Translations under genes and position numbers: made by a program
In this document: positions 26,546 to 35,184 of the stretch, piece after piece
How the letters are laid out: each line of letters begins with the position of its first letter
How positions within the stretch are numbered: the first letter of the stretch is position 1
NCBI GenBank assembly: GCA_027624335.1
Contig: JAQBWV010000038.1
Span: 1 to 37,240, forward strand
DNA: 37,240 nucleotides
DNA from: Planctomycetota bacterium
GTDB taxonomy: Bacteria; Planctomycetota; Planctomycetia; Planctomycetales; Planctomycetaceae
Direction: 5' to 3'
Notes under the pieces: model-generated
What the model was told of the DNA's origin: nothing
Databases searched by the model: none
What the model saw: only the letters and a program-made list of their open reading frames with translations

Positions 26546-27430
26546 TTCTACTGCAAGTGATCCGGCGCCTATTCTCGCGTCGATCCACTCGGGTTCGACG
26601 AACCGCTTCAACAGCCAGCGAAAGGTATGCTCGATGCGTTCTTCGGTCCGGATCAATTCATCGGCCGACGACGATTCCGCGGTCGGGACGAAGCCATGCA
26701 GTTCCAGATGCTTCATCCACTTTTCGTGCTGAGCCGACTCGTTGATTCGATCCATCACTCGCTTTGCCCAGACCAGACCGTACGAATCCACAAAATCGAT
26801 CCACAACCGGTCAAATCGATCGACCGTTGTGGAATTCCAATGACGAGCCCGTAACGTTGCCAGCCCGGCGGCACAGCACAACGCCAGCGAAGCCAGCAGA
26901 CGAGCGAGTTCACGATCCGGAAAGACCTCAGGCACGGTCGCGGACAGGGGAGCAACGAGCAGCATCAAACTGACGACGAAGAGAATTGTCGGCAGCGTGT
27001 ATCGGGTCCCGAAATAGTTTCCGCAGCCCATGATCAGGACAATGCCGAAGCCGATGATCGCCGGCTCTTCGAGTTCGAGTGGAACGCCGGCTTTGATGAC
27101 TCGCGTCGAGGCCGCAGCCGGCCACATCAAAACCAGCACAAGCGGAACAAGAATAAACATTCCCCAGACTTGAGCATTCGGTCGCCGAGCCCCAAGCACG
27201 GCAATGCCCGGACACAACAACACAACCGCCGCCAGATACCAGCAGAGATCCGCCCAGCCGGACCGCCCTGCAGGAACGACCAGCTCAAGGACCAGAGCAG
27301 TCAACGCAATGCCGCACCCAGCGACGCTCCACCACCCTGCTGTCGTCAACGTCGTGCCGCGCAGCCGCTTCAGCCCGGATGCGACAAGGGCGGCGGTGAT
27401 CAACAGACTGATTGCAGCAGCTACCTGCAT
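26528..27430 (-). CDS. Polytopic membrane protein of unknown function
   Basis: 300 residues from the ATG at 27430 (a TTG two codons earlier is less likely). About seven hydrophobic segments are visible (near 3-20, 32-52, 59-79, 88-107, 122-140, 146-165 and 175-194), followed by a soluble tail of about 100 residues rich in charged amino acids and Trp (RLWIDFVDSYGLVWAKRVMD). I do not recognise the family. The last dozen codons fall in the intergenic repeat, so the natural C-terminus may have been rewritten by it. It is convergent with mdh. No enzyme motif is visible in the membrane part. Confidence 0.75.
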   Translation of the reverse strand: MQVAAAISLLITAALVASGLKRLRGTTLTTAGWWSVAGCGIALTALVLELVVPAGRSGWADLCWYLAAVVLLCPGIAVLGARRPNAQVWGMFILVPLVLVLMWPAAASTRVIKAGVPLELEEPAIIGFGIVLIMGCGNYFGTRYTLPTILFVVSLMLLVAPLSATVPEVFPDRELARLLASLALCCAAGLATLRARHWNSTTVDRFDRLWIDFVDSYGLVWAKRVMDRINESAQHEKWMKHLELHGFVPTAESSSADELIRTEERIEHTFRWLLKRFVEPEWIDARIGAGSLAVEKTSHG

Positions 27431-28008
27431 GGGCAAGTCTTCAGAAGTCGGACAGCGGAAGTCAGAGCGATCAACTCCGGCCCGGGAAGGGAGCGGCTTT
27501 GCACTCTATCGGTTCCGACAGTCGCGACAACCGTACGAATCACAACCGGCATGGCACGTGAAACCGGCACAACGTTTCCGTTTGGTCTGACTTCGCTGGC
27601 TCATCTGCACAAAAAGCGGAAACACTTAAAGAACCCCGTTTGACAGACCTGGCACGTGACCTAGGTTCCTTGTGCGAGTCTACCGGAGACGGAAATCGCC
27701 AGACGAACTTTCGTCTGGTTGGACCCCTCCCTTCGAAATCCAGGTCACCTTTCATCGATGATGGTTCCGGCATGGAGCGAACCACTGAGATGGGCCAAAG
27801 AGGCGACAACCCCCGGTCTCGCACGCTGCGGACAGACAGGACAATGGAGTTCTGTCCAACGATTGAGTGGGAGTTTCATTTCGTATCAGTCTAAGAGGAT
27901 CGTCTGGACAATCTGTAAGACCGAACTCTGCTTTTACATGGGCAGTTGCAGAGTGCGGATCGACAGATCGCGGGAAGACATACCTCGTGACGAAGAAGGC
28001 GGCGTGCC
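27431..28008. other. Long divergent intergenic region before the HTH-receiver gene
   Basis: 578 bases between divergent genes. It holds a short perfect inverted repeat (27699-27718) and a looser one (GGACAG at 27831-27836 with CTGTCC at 27853-27858). Several open frames of 60-150 codons cross it, but none has a ribosome-binding site or protein-like composition. I recognise no RNA gene. Confidence 0.45.
27699..27718. promoter_or_regulatory. Perfect 20-bp inverted repeat in a divergent promoter region
   Basis: CCAGACGAAC/TTTCGTCTGG-type palindrome: arms CCAGACGAA and TTCGTCTGG around a CT centre. No T-run follows, so it is more like an operator or a small RNA hairpin than a terminator. What binds it is unknown. 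Confidence 0.35.
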
Positions 28009-28587
28009 ATGCAACCGAAGCAGATTCTGACAACGGGCGAAATCGCAAAGTACTGCGGAGTCAATTTTCGCACCGTCATTCGCTGGATTGAACGCGGACG
28101 ATTAACCGCCTACCAGCTCCCCGGACGCGGCGACAATCGCGTTACGGTCGAGGATTTCCTCGATTTCCTCAAAGTAAACAGTATGCCGATTCCGGAGGAC
28201 TTCTCACAAAAAGAGCGGCGAGTCCTGATCGTCGAGAACGATCCGGCTTTGGCGAGTCAGGTTGACGAAGCACTCAAGGCTTCGGGCTTTGAAACAACTG
28301 TCGCTTCGGACGGCTTCCACGCAGGTTCGCTGCTGGGAACGTTCAAGCCATCGGTCATGGTGCTTGACCTGCGTATCCCAGGTCTGAGTGCCAACGACAT
28401 CGTCGCCTTCATCCGCACAGCCAGCGGCATGGATCGCGTCAAAGTCATGCTCGTCGCGACAGAAGGAACAGCTCCAGGAATTAACGCTCCACTTCCAACG
28501 GGAGCCGATAGCTACATCAACCAGCCGTTCTCGAATGAAGAGCTGGTCAACAAAGTGAATCAGCTGCTCGAGCCGAGCTACGTTTAA
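28009..28587 (+). CDS. Excisionase-type HTH fused to a receiver domain
   Basis: 192 residues. Residues 7-56 are a MerR/excisionase-type DNA-binding domain (LTTGEIAKYCGVNFRTVIRW, followed by the wing IERGRLTAYQLPGRGDNRV). Residues 70-190 are a receiver fold with the acidic VENDP (75-79) and phospho-accepting Asp120 (VLDLRIPG). The conserved Lys is Asn171 (SYINQPF), so the phosphorylated state may not be sensed in the usual way. The order DNA-binding then receiver is the reverse of normal response regulators. No histidine kinase is adjacent. GAAGAAGG precedes the ATG at fair distance. It is likely a transcription regulator, or a DNA-associated adaptor if not phosphorylated. Confidence 0.88.
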   Translation: MQPKQILTTGEIAKYCGVNFRTVIRWIERGRLTAYQLPGRGDNRVTVEDFLDFLKVNSMPIPEDFSQKERRVLIVENDPALASQVDEALKASGFETTVASDGFHAGSLLGTFKPSVMVLDLRIPGLSANDIVAFIRTASGMDRVKVMLVATEGTAPGINAPLPTGADSYINQPFSNEELVNKVNQLLEPSYV

Positions 28588-28751
28588 GCTCGACAAATCG
28601 AAAGTCGATGGGAACCGAAGCAATCAGCAATTGCTGGCTGCCTCAGAAGCCGTTCAGGTAACACATCGTCTGGTCGCGTGACAACTCTGTCGTAATCCGA
28701 CAGAGCCACGCGATCAGGCGTTCGGCTTTGCGCGGACTGGTAATGCCTTGA
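28588..28751. other. Convergent spacer with structured DNA
   Basis: This spacer separates the HTH-receiver stop from the rph stop. It contains a CAGCAATTGCTG palindrome (28626-28637) and the large two-part hairpin at 28670-28717. Confidence 0.5.
28670..28717. terminator. Two-part hairpin between convergent genes
   Basis: Outer stem CTGGTCGCGTG / CACGCGATCAG (11 pairs including one G-T) and inner stem CTCTGTCG / CGACAGAG around a 5-base loop. It lies between convergent stops and has no T-run on either side. A bidirectional 3'-end structure is likely; Rho-independent function is uncertain. Confidence 0.5.
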
Positions 28752-29471
28752 CTACTCGCAGGCCAGCACCTGGTTCTGCAGAGCGACCAGTTCACGAATG
28801 CCCTTCTCTGCGAAATCGAGTTGCCGGTTGAGAACATCCCGGCCAAACGTTCGACCTTCAGCTGTGCCCTGCACCTCGACGAACTCACCGTTGCTGGTCA
28901 TGACGACATTCATGTCAACTTCGGCTGCGCTGTCCTCGATGTAGCACAAGTCGAGTAGCACATCGCCTTCGACCATCCCGACGCTGATGGCTGCCACGTT
29001 TGCGGTCAGCACCGGACGATCAGTCGGCAGTTCGGCCTGAAGCGTCTGCAGGGCGGCAGCCAGCGCGATGTAACCACCAGTAATACTCGCCGTCCGAGTC
29101 CCACCGTCTGCTTCCAGCACGTCGCAATCGATGGTGATCGTTCGCGCCCCGAGCGCTGCAAAGTCGACGACTGAACGCAGACTACGCCCGATCAGTCGTT
29201 GGATCTCACTCGAACGGCCATCGAGTTTTCCGATCGAACGACGATTTCGCGGCGTCGTACTGCCAGGCAGCATGCTGTATTCGGCAGTCACCCATCCGGT
29301 TGGGATCTCGTCCCGCATTTTCCAGGGCGGTACCGAGTTCTCGATACTCGCTGTGCAAAGGACCGTCGTTCTGCCCGCCTTAATCAATACACTTCCTGCG
29401 GCGCTGCCGGTGTATCCGAGCGTAATTTCAACTGGCCGCAATTCGTCCGGCTGGCGGTTGTCGCTTCTCAC
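28752..29471 (-). CDS. rph: Ribonuclease PH
   Basis: Phosphorolytic 3'-5' exoribonuclease that trims tRNA 3' ends. 239 residues from the GTG at 29471, which has AAGGAG six bases upstream and gives the family's usual first residues ([15 protein letters not shown]; compare RPDGRxxxxLRPV). Motifs include [11 protein letters not shown], the R(N)[23 protein letters not shown] arginine-rich stretch that binds tRNA and orders the hexamer, the catalytic Asp in [21 protein letters not shown], and [21 protein letters not shown]. The open frame extends 30 codons upstream to an ATG, but that part does not match the family. Function is secure. Confidence 0.96.
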   Translation of the reverse strand: MRSDNRQPDELRPVEITLGYTGSAAGSVLIKAGRTTVLCTASIENSVPPWKMRDEIPTGWVTAEYSMLPGSTTPRNRRSIGKLDGRSSEIQRLIGRSLRSVVDFAALGARTITIDCDVLEADGGTRTASITGGYIALAAALQTLQAELPTDRPVLTANVAAISVGMVEGDVLLDLCYIEDSAAEVDMNVVMTSNGEFVEVQGTAEGRTFGRDVLNRQLDFAEKGIRELVALQNQVLACE

Positions 29472-29477
29472 GGCGTG

Positions 29478-29483
29478 CTCCTT
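29478..29483 (-). promoter_or_regulatory. Ribosome-binding site deciding the GTG start of rph
   Basis: AAGGAG on the minus strand, six bases before GTG at 29471; it outweighs the ATG 30 codons upstream. Confidence 0.8.
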
Positions 29484-29746
29484 CGAGCGTGATTTTTGTG
29501 CCCTGATTTCTGTGCAGGTTCGCGGCGGACTGTACTGCCCGCTCGAAGACGTCACAATCACTCGCGTCTGGACATTCGGTTTCGCACGATCCAGTATTCA
29601 GACAACTCCACTTTTTGAAAGTAGTCGTAATGAGTCGCAGAGTGCGTAAGACAGAGCGTGACGCACACTGCACACTGCCCTTCGTTGCGTCGGATTCTGT
29701 TGGGCAGTGCCATCCCTACATGATGCGTTCGGCAAAGGTGTTCGAA

Positions 29747-31750
29747 ATGGTCAAAGTAATTTCCGCGTCAGCGATGCTGTGCATGTTGTTCGGAGTGGGC
29801 GTTCGTCACGCAGCGGCTGATGAAGCGGAACTTCAACTCAAAGCCCGCGCGCAGCTGGAATTGGCCGAGGAGCAGGCTTTCAAACAGGCCGCAGTTCTGG
29901 CCAGCCCGTGGATTGTCAGAATCGACACGGTCGGCGGTCTTGACATCGTCGGTCAAACGCTCACCTCGACGGCGCCAACATCAGGAGTCATTGTCAGTGA
30001 AGACGGATTCATCGTCTCCAGCGCGTTCAACTTTCTGTCGAAGCCCGCTTCAGTGCTGATCACTCTGCCCGATGGTCGCCGTTTTCCCGCGAAGACAGTG
30101 GCGACCGATCGGCTGCACATGCTCACGCTGCTGAAAGTCGATGTCGCCGGCCTGAAAGTTCCACAGGCCGCGCCGAAGGATGGCGTCCGAGTCGGGCAGT
30201 GGTCGATCGCTCTGGGGCGAACTTACGATTCAGCCCTGCCGAGTATCTCGGTTGGAATCGTCAGCGCCGTCGATCGAGTCTGGGGGAAAGCCATCCAGAC
30301 CGACGCAAAAATTTCGCCGGTCAACTACGGAGGCCCGCTCGTCGATACTGACGGGCGAGTCATGGGGATCCTCGTCCCGCTGTCTCCGCAGGGGAATTCC
30401 GAATCGGCAGGCGTCGAATGGTACGATTCCGGCATCGGGTTCGCGATTCCTCTGGATGATGTGTACGCCGTTCTCGATCGACTGAAACTGGGGAAAGATT
30501 TGCGACCGGGGCTCTCTGGAGTCGCCATCAAGAGCGGTGATCTTTACGCCGTGCAGCCTGTGATCGATCGTGTCAGGTACGACTCGCCGGCGCACAAAGC
30601 GGGTCTGCAAACCGGCGACACCATCGAAAAAATCAACGGCCAGCCGATCAAGCGTCTGGTGCAACTGTTTGACCAGCTGAAAAGTCGGCACGAAGGCGAT
30701 TCGATCGAGATGACCGTCAAACGTGGCGATGAAACGATCACGAAACAACTGACTCTCGTCGGTGAGCTGTTACCGTACGAAGTGGCGTTTCTCGGCGTTC
30801 TGCCGCAGCGTGAGAACTCTTCCGGGAAAGCGACAGATCCCGCCAGAACCGGTGTCGGTATCCGGTTTGTCTATCCGGACAGTCCAGCTGCTGCGTCGGG
30901 GCTTCTGGCGGGCGACCGACTTCTCAAAATGAACGATCAGGCAATCAAAAGCGTCGATGACCTGCGCGATCAGCTCAGCAGACTCCGTCCGGCATCAGAA
31001 GTGAAGCTCGACGTGGAACACGCTGGAAAAATGAACGTAGTCACCGCCGTCTTGTCGGCGGCTCCCAAAACCATACCGAACGAGATTCCCGCATCCGCCG
31101 CGCCCGAAACTGCCAAAGTTGAAGAGCCTGAGACGGGACGCTTTACGGGTAAGCTTGCTGGTTACGAAGACGAATACTGGGCCTTCGTGCCGGAGTCCTA
31201 CTCGCCAGACCGCTCTTACAGTCTTCTGGTCTGGCTGCACCCGAGCGGCAGCACGATGGAAGCTACAATTTTCCGGGAGTGGAAGACGATCTGCGAAAGT
31301 CGCGGCATCATCCTGCTGGCTCCCAAAATATCATCACGGGCCGGATGGACACCGAACCACACCGAATACGTCCGCGATGTCGTTCTGGATTTTCAGAAGC
31401 AGTACAGCATCGACACGTCGCGAGTCGCTGTGCACGGACTTGGAAACGGTGGTGAGTTTGCCGCGAGCGTCGCCTTCCGTTTCCCGGAACTGTTTCGCGG
31501 CATCGCACTCGCCAGTGCCGCACTGAAGGGGCGACCACCGGAACACTCGCCCGAGTTTCAGGTACAGTTTCACCTGATCTACGGCGACCTCGGCCAGGCA
31601 GCCGCCGTGATTCAGCGAACCGCGTCAGGTCTTGAACAATTGAAATTCCCGGTCACGCTGCGAAAGGTCGAAGGACACCGAGCTGGCTATCCACCGACCG
31701 AAGCCGTTGAAGAAATGGCCCGCTGGCTGGATGCCCTGGATCGATTCTAA
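29747..31750 (+). CDS. Exported HtrA-like pseudoprotease with two PDZ domains fused to an esterase-like domain
   Basis: 667 residues from the ATG at 29747, with AAGG nine bases upstream and a Sec signal peptide (MVKVISASAMLCMLFGVGVRH; cleavage near 24). Residues about 45-245 follow the HtrA/trypsin fold (SGVIVSEDGFIVSSAFNF, LLKVD, GQWSIALGRTY, SVGIVSAV, GIGFAIPLD). The catalytic triad is lost: SSAFNF (91-96) has no His, Met125 stands where Asp should be, and VNYGGPL (192-198) has Tyr194 for the nucleophilic Ser. Two PDZ domains follow (about 255-335 and 345-435), each with a xxxGLxxGDxIxxINxxxI core. After a Pro/Ala/Glu linker, residues 465-667 resemble a polyhydroxybutyrate-depolymerase/feruloyl-esterase-like hydrolase, but its elbow reads GLGNGG (564-569), with Gly566 for Ser. 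His644 remains. It probably binds rather than cuts. Confidence 0.85.
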   Translation: MVKVISASAMLCMLFGVGVRHAAADEAELQLKARAQLELAEEQAFKQAAVLASPWIVRIDTVGGLDIVGQTLTSTAPTSGVIVSEDGFIVSSAFNFLSKPASVLITLPDGRRFPAKTVATDRLHMLTLLKVDVAGLKVPQAAPKDGVRVGQWSIALGRTYDSALPSISVGIVSAVDRVWGKAIQTDAKISPVNYGGPLVDTDGRVMGILVPLSPQGNSESAGVEWYDSGIGFAIPLDDVYAVLDRLKLGKDLRPGLSGVAIKSGDLYAVQPVIDRVRYDSPAHKAGLQTGDTIEKINGQPIKRLVQLFDQLKSRHEGDSIEMTVKRGDETITKQLTLVGELLPYEVAFLGVLPQRENSSGKATDPARTGVGIRFVYPDSPAAASGLLAGDRLLKMNDQAIKSVDDLRDQLSRLRPASEVKLDVEHAGKMNVVTAVLSAAPKTIPNEIPASAAPETAKVEEPETGRFTGKLAGYEDEYWAFVPESYSPDRSYSLLVWLHPSGSTMEATIFREWKTICESRGIILLAPKISSRAGWTPNHTEYVRDVVLDFQKQYSIDTSRVAVHGLGNGGEFAASVAFRFPELFRGIALASAALKGRPPEHSPEFQVQFHLIYGDLGQAAAVIQRTASGLEQLKFPVTLRKVEGHRAGYPPTEAVEEMARWLDALDRF

Positions 31751-32006
31751 AGGACTCGTGCTTTTGTTCGGCGCACCGATTGATCCTGGATTATTCCAAT
31801 GATATTCGTGGCAAGCATATTCGTTGGCTGGCATTCTCAGCCCTTGCCGTTGACGCTCTTACCGTTGACGCCGTCGCGTGAAGGTAAGAGCGATCTGATG
31901 GAACGACGCAGATTGAGCTTAAGCCTCAGGACGTTGTTGCCGTTCAAGTTACGGTCGTGCTGATTTGAGCTCGACTTTGATCCATGACCAGATCACAGGC
32001 CAGGTG
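31751..32006. other. Spacer upstream of the receiver-phosphatase gene
   Basis: 256 bases. A direct repeat CCGTTGACGC occurs twice (near 31847 and 31862). A hairpin at 31854-31892 lies between them and beyond. The receiver-phosphatase frame can be extended to a TTG at 31965 inside this region. Confidence 0.4.
31854..31892 (+). other. Hairpin downstream of the HtrA-like gene
   Basis: A 10-bp perfect stem (CGCTCTTACC / GGTAAGAGCG) around a 19-base loop, about 100 bases after the stop codon. No T-run follows. Possible 3'-end or regulatory structure. Confidence 0.35.
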
Positions 32007-33482
32007 ATGTCGACAAAACCTTGTATTCGCGTCCTGCTGGTTGAAGACAGCCGATCAGATGCCGAGCTGTTCGGGATCTATCTGGAACAGGTCCGCTCCG
32101 CTGACTATCTCGTCGTCGTGGCTGAGACCCTTGCTGAGGGGCTCGCGCTGGTGAGATCCCGTCCAATCGACATCGTGCTGGCCGATCTCAATTTGCCGGA
32201 CAGTTTCGGAATCGATACCTGCCGCAAGCTTCATCAGGCTGCCCCCTCTGTCCCGATCATCGTGCTGACCGGTCTGGACGACGAGGAGAAATCTCTGGAA
32301 GCGATGCAGGTGGGAGCGCAGGATTATCTCGTCAAAGGGGAAATTGACGGGAACGTCCTGTCTCGGGCGATACGCTATTCGATCGAGCGTCAACGTGTCG
32401 GTGACCTGCAGCGACAGAGTGATGATCGCATGCGGTTGATCACGGAACAGTTACCGGCCGTGCTCTGGACGACCGACACGGACCTGCGGATCACGCCCCC
32501 ATCGACAGAGTTTCTACTCAACGAAGGAGGCAGTGAATCGCCTGTCGGTAAATCGTTGAGCGATTTCTTTGAAACCGACGATCCCGATTTCCCCCCCATT
32601 TCAGCTCACCAGAGTGCTGTTGACGGGATCGCTGTTTCCATCGAATTTTTCTGGCGAGGCCGCACGCTGTCGATTCATGTCGAACCGTTACGGGACGCTG
32701 GTTTCAACATCATCGGTACGATTGGAGTGTCGCTCGATGTCAGCACACAGAAGAGAATGCAGGACGAACTGAATGCGGCGAGGCATGTGCAACAGGCGTT
32801 GTTTCCTCGCCAGGCTCCAAATGTTCCGGGGTTCGATATTGGCGGAGCCGTCTATGCCGCCGAAGAGACTGCGGGCGACTACTTCGACTTCATCCCAATG
32901 GAAGATGCCTGCTGGGGCACTGTTGTGGGAGACGTCACCGGTCACGGACTCGGACCGGCTTTGCTGATGGCGGAACTGCGAGCGTATCTGCGAGCCGTTG
33001 CGTCAACGCGGCCACACTCGGGCGAAATCCTGATGCTCTCCAATCGGTTTCTTTCCGGCGACCTCGAAGAACATCGATTCGTCACGCTGTTTTTCGCCAG
33101 AGTCGATCCGAAAGATCGCAGCTTCACCTACGCGTCAGCTGGCCATAATGGTTACCTGCTGAAAGCGAACGGGAACGTCGAAACGCTCAAGAGTACCGGA
33201 CTGCCACTGGGGCTGATCCCAGACACCATCATCAATACGAGCTTCCGTGTTGCGCTTGAACCGGGCGACATGCTCTTTGTCCCGACGGACGGAATTCAGG
33301 AAGCGCACACGGCAACCAACGAACTTTTCGGTCTCAACCGGACGCTGCAGTTTGTCCAGGACCATCGAGACCTGCCGGCAAAGCAGATCATCGATGACCT
33401 GCGGACCACTGTCTGTGAATTCGTCGGCAAGCGAGACATTTCTGATGACATGTCCGCGATCATCGTCCGCTGCCTGGAATAG
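32007..33482 (+). CDS. Receiver-PAS-SpoIIE (RsbU-type) protein phosphatase
   Basis: 491 residues from ATG 32007; a TTG at 31965 would add 14 residues. Residues about 5-125 are a complete receiver (LLVEDSRSD, phospho-Asp in VLADLNLPD, Lys in DYLVKGE). A PAS-like segment follows (about 140-255), then a short helix and the SpoIIE/PP2C phosphatase (about 265-490) with metal-binding Asp motifs EETAGDYFDF, VVGDVTGHGLGPALLM, ASAGHNG and ISDDMSAIIV. It should dephosphorylate a phosphoserine or phosphothreonine on a partner, typically an anti-sigma-factor antagonist, under control of the receiver. No anti-sigma factor or antagonist gene is next to it. All active-site residues appear intact, in contrast to many other proteins in this window. 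Confidence 0.92.
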   Translation: MSTKPCIRVLLVEDSRSDAELFGIYLEQVRSADYLVVVAETLAEGLALVRSRPIDIVLADLNLPDSFGIDTCRKLHQAAPSVPIIVLTGLDDEEKSLEAMQVGAQDYLVKGEIDGNVLSRAIRYSIERQRVGDLQRQSDDRMRLITEQLPAVLWTTDTDLRITPPSTEFLLNEGGSESPVGKSLSDFFETDDPDFPPISAHQSAVDGIAVSIEFFWRGRTLSIHVEPLRDAGFNIIGTIGVSLDVSTQKRMQDELNAARHVQQALFPRQAPNVPGFDIGGAVYAAEETAGDYFDFIPMEDACWGTVVGDVTGHGLGPALLMAELRAYLRAVASTRPHSGEILMLSNRFLSGDLEEHRFVTLFFARVDPKDRSFTYASAGHNGYLLKANGNVETLKSTGLPLGLIPDTIINTSFRVALEPGDMLFVPTDGIQEAHTATNELFGLNRTLQFVQDHRDLPAKQIIDDLRTTVCEFVGKRDISDDMSAIIVRCLE

Positions 33483-33616
33483 CCTGGTAAGGCTCGCTCG
33501 ACATTTTGCACCTCACGCGGTCACGAATGAGATGTTTCTGACGAATCGCAATTACGTACAGGAAAGCGGTCGACGTCAGTCCGCTGACCCAGGTTGCTGG
33601 TAACCTGTGCGCGAAG

Positions 33617-33656
33617 CGAAAAGAGGGCCGCACTGGTCACAGGCAACCAGTACGGC
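33617..33656 (-). terminator. Terminator of the SGNH hydrolase gene
   Basis: An 11-base stem with one mismatch (GCCGCACTGGT at 33627-33637 with ACCAGTACGGC at 33646-33656). On the minus strand it is followed by CCTCTTTTCGC, a fair T-run. It lies about 65 bases past the hydrolase stop and faces the convergent phosphatase gene. Confidence 0.7.
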
Positions 33657-33721
33657 ACGCCGGAGATTGAGTGCCACTCGCTCAGTCCAGAGGCACTCAC
33701 CAGAACACTATGGACAGGGCA

Positions 33722-34441
33722 CTACTTTTCTTCACCAAGAAGTCCAGACAGTTTTTCGTCAATCGATTCTGCCCAGATCGTGTAGCCCTTTTCGCTGAGA
33801 TGCAGCAGGTCGGGCATGATCTCGCGGCTCAACGTGCCGTCCTTTTCAAGGAAACGGTTGCCAATGTCGAGGTAATGCACGTTCTTGCCGTCATCCAGCT
33901 TCGCAAAGATCGCGTTGGCACCTTCGTTAACCAGACGTTTCGCGTCAGTCTTGTCTGCCCCACGCGGGAAGACCGCCAACAGAAGGATCTGCGTTTTCGG
34001 GGTTTTGTCCTGGAGCTGCTTAACAATTGCCGTTACGCCGTCTGCAATCTCCTCAGAAGTGTTAGTCCCGGAGTTGTTGGTGCCGATCATAATCACAGCA
34101 GCCTTCGGAGCGATGTTCTCGACGTTGCCATTGTCGAGTCGCCAGATGACGTGCTGTGTACGGTCTCCGCCAATCCCCAGGTTGACTGCATTTCGCTTGC
34201 CGTAGAACTTCGCCCAGACACCTTTGCCTCCGCCTTCCCAGCCCTGTGTGATCGAATCACCGATGAAGACCAGATCAACATTCCCCATTGCAACGCGGGC
34301 ATTAAAACTCTCGTGCCGCTTCATCCAGTTGCCGGCGCGAGGTTCAGGTTTGACGGCCGAATGAGGCTCTGCCGCCGAGCCTGCGACCGGAATCAGCGTG
34401 ACAAACATGACGAACGGAAGTAGTCGGTGGAAACAATTCAT
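33722..34441 (-). CDS. Exported SGNH/GDSL-family hydrolase
   Basis: 239 residues. A signal peptide (MNCFHRLLPFVMFVTLIPVAG, cleavage near 23) indicates export. The SGNH blocks are all visible: block I FIGDSITQGW with the catalytic Ser, block II LGIGGDRTQ with the oxyanion Gly, block III MIGTNNSG with the Asn, and block V DLLHLSEKGY with the Asp-x-x-His pair. It resembles platelet-activating-factor acetylhydrolase-like esterases and carbohydrate-ester hydrolases, which are frequent in planctomycetes. Substrate cannot be told; removal of acetyl groups from polysaccharides is plausible. AAGGAA precedes the ATG at 34441. Confidence 0.92.
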   Translation of the reverse strand: MNCFHRLLPFVMFVTLIPVAGSAAEPHSAVKPEPRAGNWMKRHESFNARVAMGNVDLVFIGDSITQGWEGGGKGVWAKFYGKRNAVNLGIGGDRTQHVIWRLDNGNVENIAPKAAVIMIGTNNSGTNTSEEIADGVTAIVKQLQDKTPKTQILLLAVFPRGADKTDAKRLVNEGANAIFAKLDDGKNVHYLDIGNRFLEKDGTLSREIMPDLLHLSEKGYTIWAESIDEKLSGLLGEEK

Positions 34442-34626
34442 GGTGCAATTCCTTGTAGAAACGTGGAGGGAACTTCAAGTAACGAAGTGTCAGCTAATTT
34501 CAGAAATTCAAGCCGTGCCTGTCGAGCATTGGCCTGCTTGTCATGTTCGAGTCTCTCGTCCTCGATGGCAAGCGGACGCAACACGACTCGATCGGAACCG
34601 GGTATCGAAACTGCCACGTAGAGGAT

Positions 34627-35097
34627 TCAGTCAGTAAGTGCTACGAGCAATTCGGGAACCCAGGAGTGCTCGTCAAGTGACATCGGAATCGAATGCGGAT
34701 CGATCCAGCCATCCTCAAATCGGACAATTCCGTGATTACCAAAGACAGTGATCTCCGTTCGAGGTTCTGATTCGGCGACCAACGTGACCATCACAGTTCG
34801 ACCATGACTGTCGGAACCCAGCACGTTCAGGGTTCGTCCGCATGGATGGCGACGTACTCGCCAGGTGGGACTGTTCAATTTCAAGGCTTCATCAGCGAGC
34901 GCGACGGCGCCAGTCAGAACAGCCGACAGTTCGGTCTTCGACTCTTGAAACTCCCAGTGCAGCCGCACATTCACTGGGGTGCCGAGTCGACCAGTATTGA
35001 TAACCGAGCGAATCGATGTGCAGAGTTCTGAAAACGTGACTTTGCCGAGATTCCGCTGAATTCTCTGCTGAGATGTCGCCGTTGTTTCGAGAGACAT
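34627..35097 (-). CDS. Conserved-looking protein of unknown function (156 residues)
   Basis: I do not recognise this protein. The ATG at 35097 has GGGTGAT about four bases upstream. The protein begins with a helical segment (about 10-35) followed by mixed alpha/beta sequence without a signal peptide or membrane segment. Residues about 85-135 (NVLGSDSHGRTVMVTLVAE, then TVFGNHGIVRFEDGW) have the alternating pattern of an antiparallel sheet and faintly resemble the substrate-domain strand of Gfo/Idh/MocA proteins, though without the Rossmann half. Codon use matches neighbours. The open frame runs upstream to 35532, but that would overlap the divergent hydrolase gene and is unlikely. The 87 bases between the two starts should contain both promoters. 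Confidence 0.65.
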   Translation of the reverse strand: MSLETTATSQQRIQRNLGKVTFSELCTSIRSVINTGRLGTPVNVRLHWEFQESKTELSAVLTGAVALADEALKLNSPTWRVRRHPCGRTLNVLGSDSHGRTVMVTLVAESEPRTEITVFGNHGIVRFEDGWIDPHSIPMSLDEHSWVPELLVALTD

Positions 35098-35184
35098 AGA
35101 ATCACCCGTCGAGGTCGCGAATCGTCGCTCGAAAAGTTCGAGACACCTTGAGAATACCGCACTGCCACGAGTCGAGGTTGTACA

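Noticed and set aside
25350..26588. A 412-codon open frame on the minus strand opposite mdh
   Set aside because: It is a shadow of mdh, whose motifs are unmistakable. Its ends lie in the intergenic repeats, and it has no ribosome-binding site or protein-like composition.
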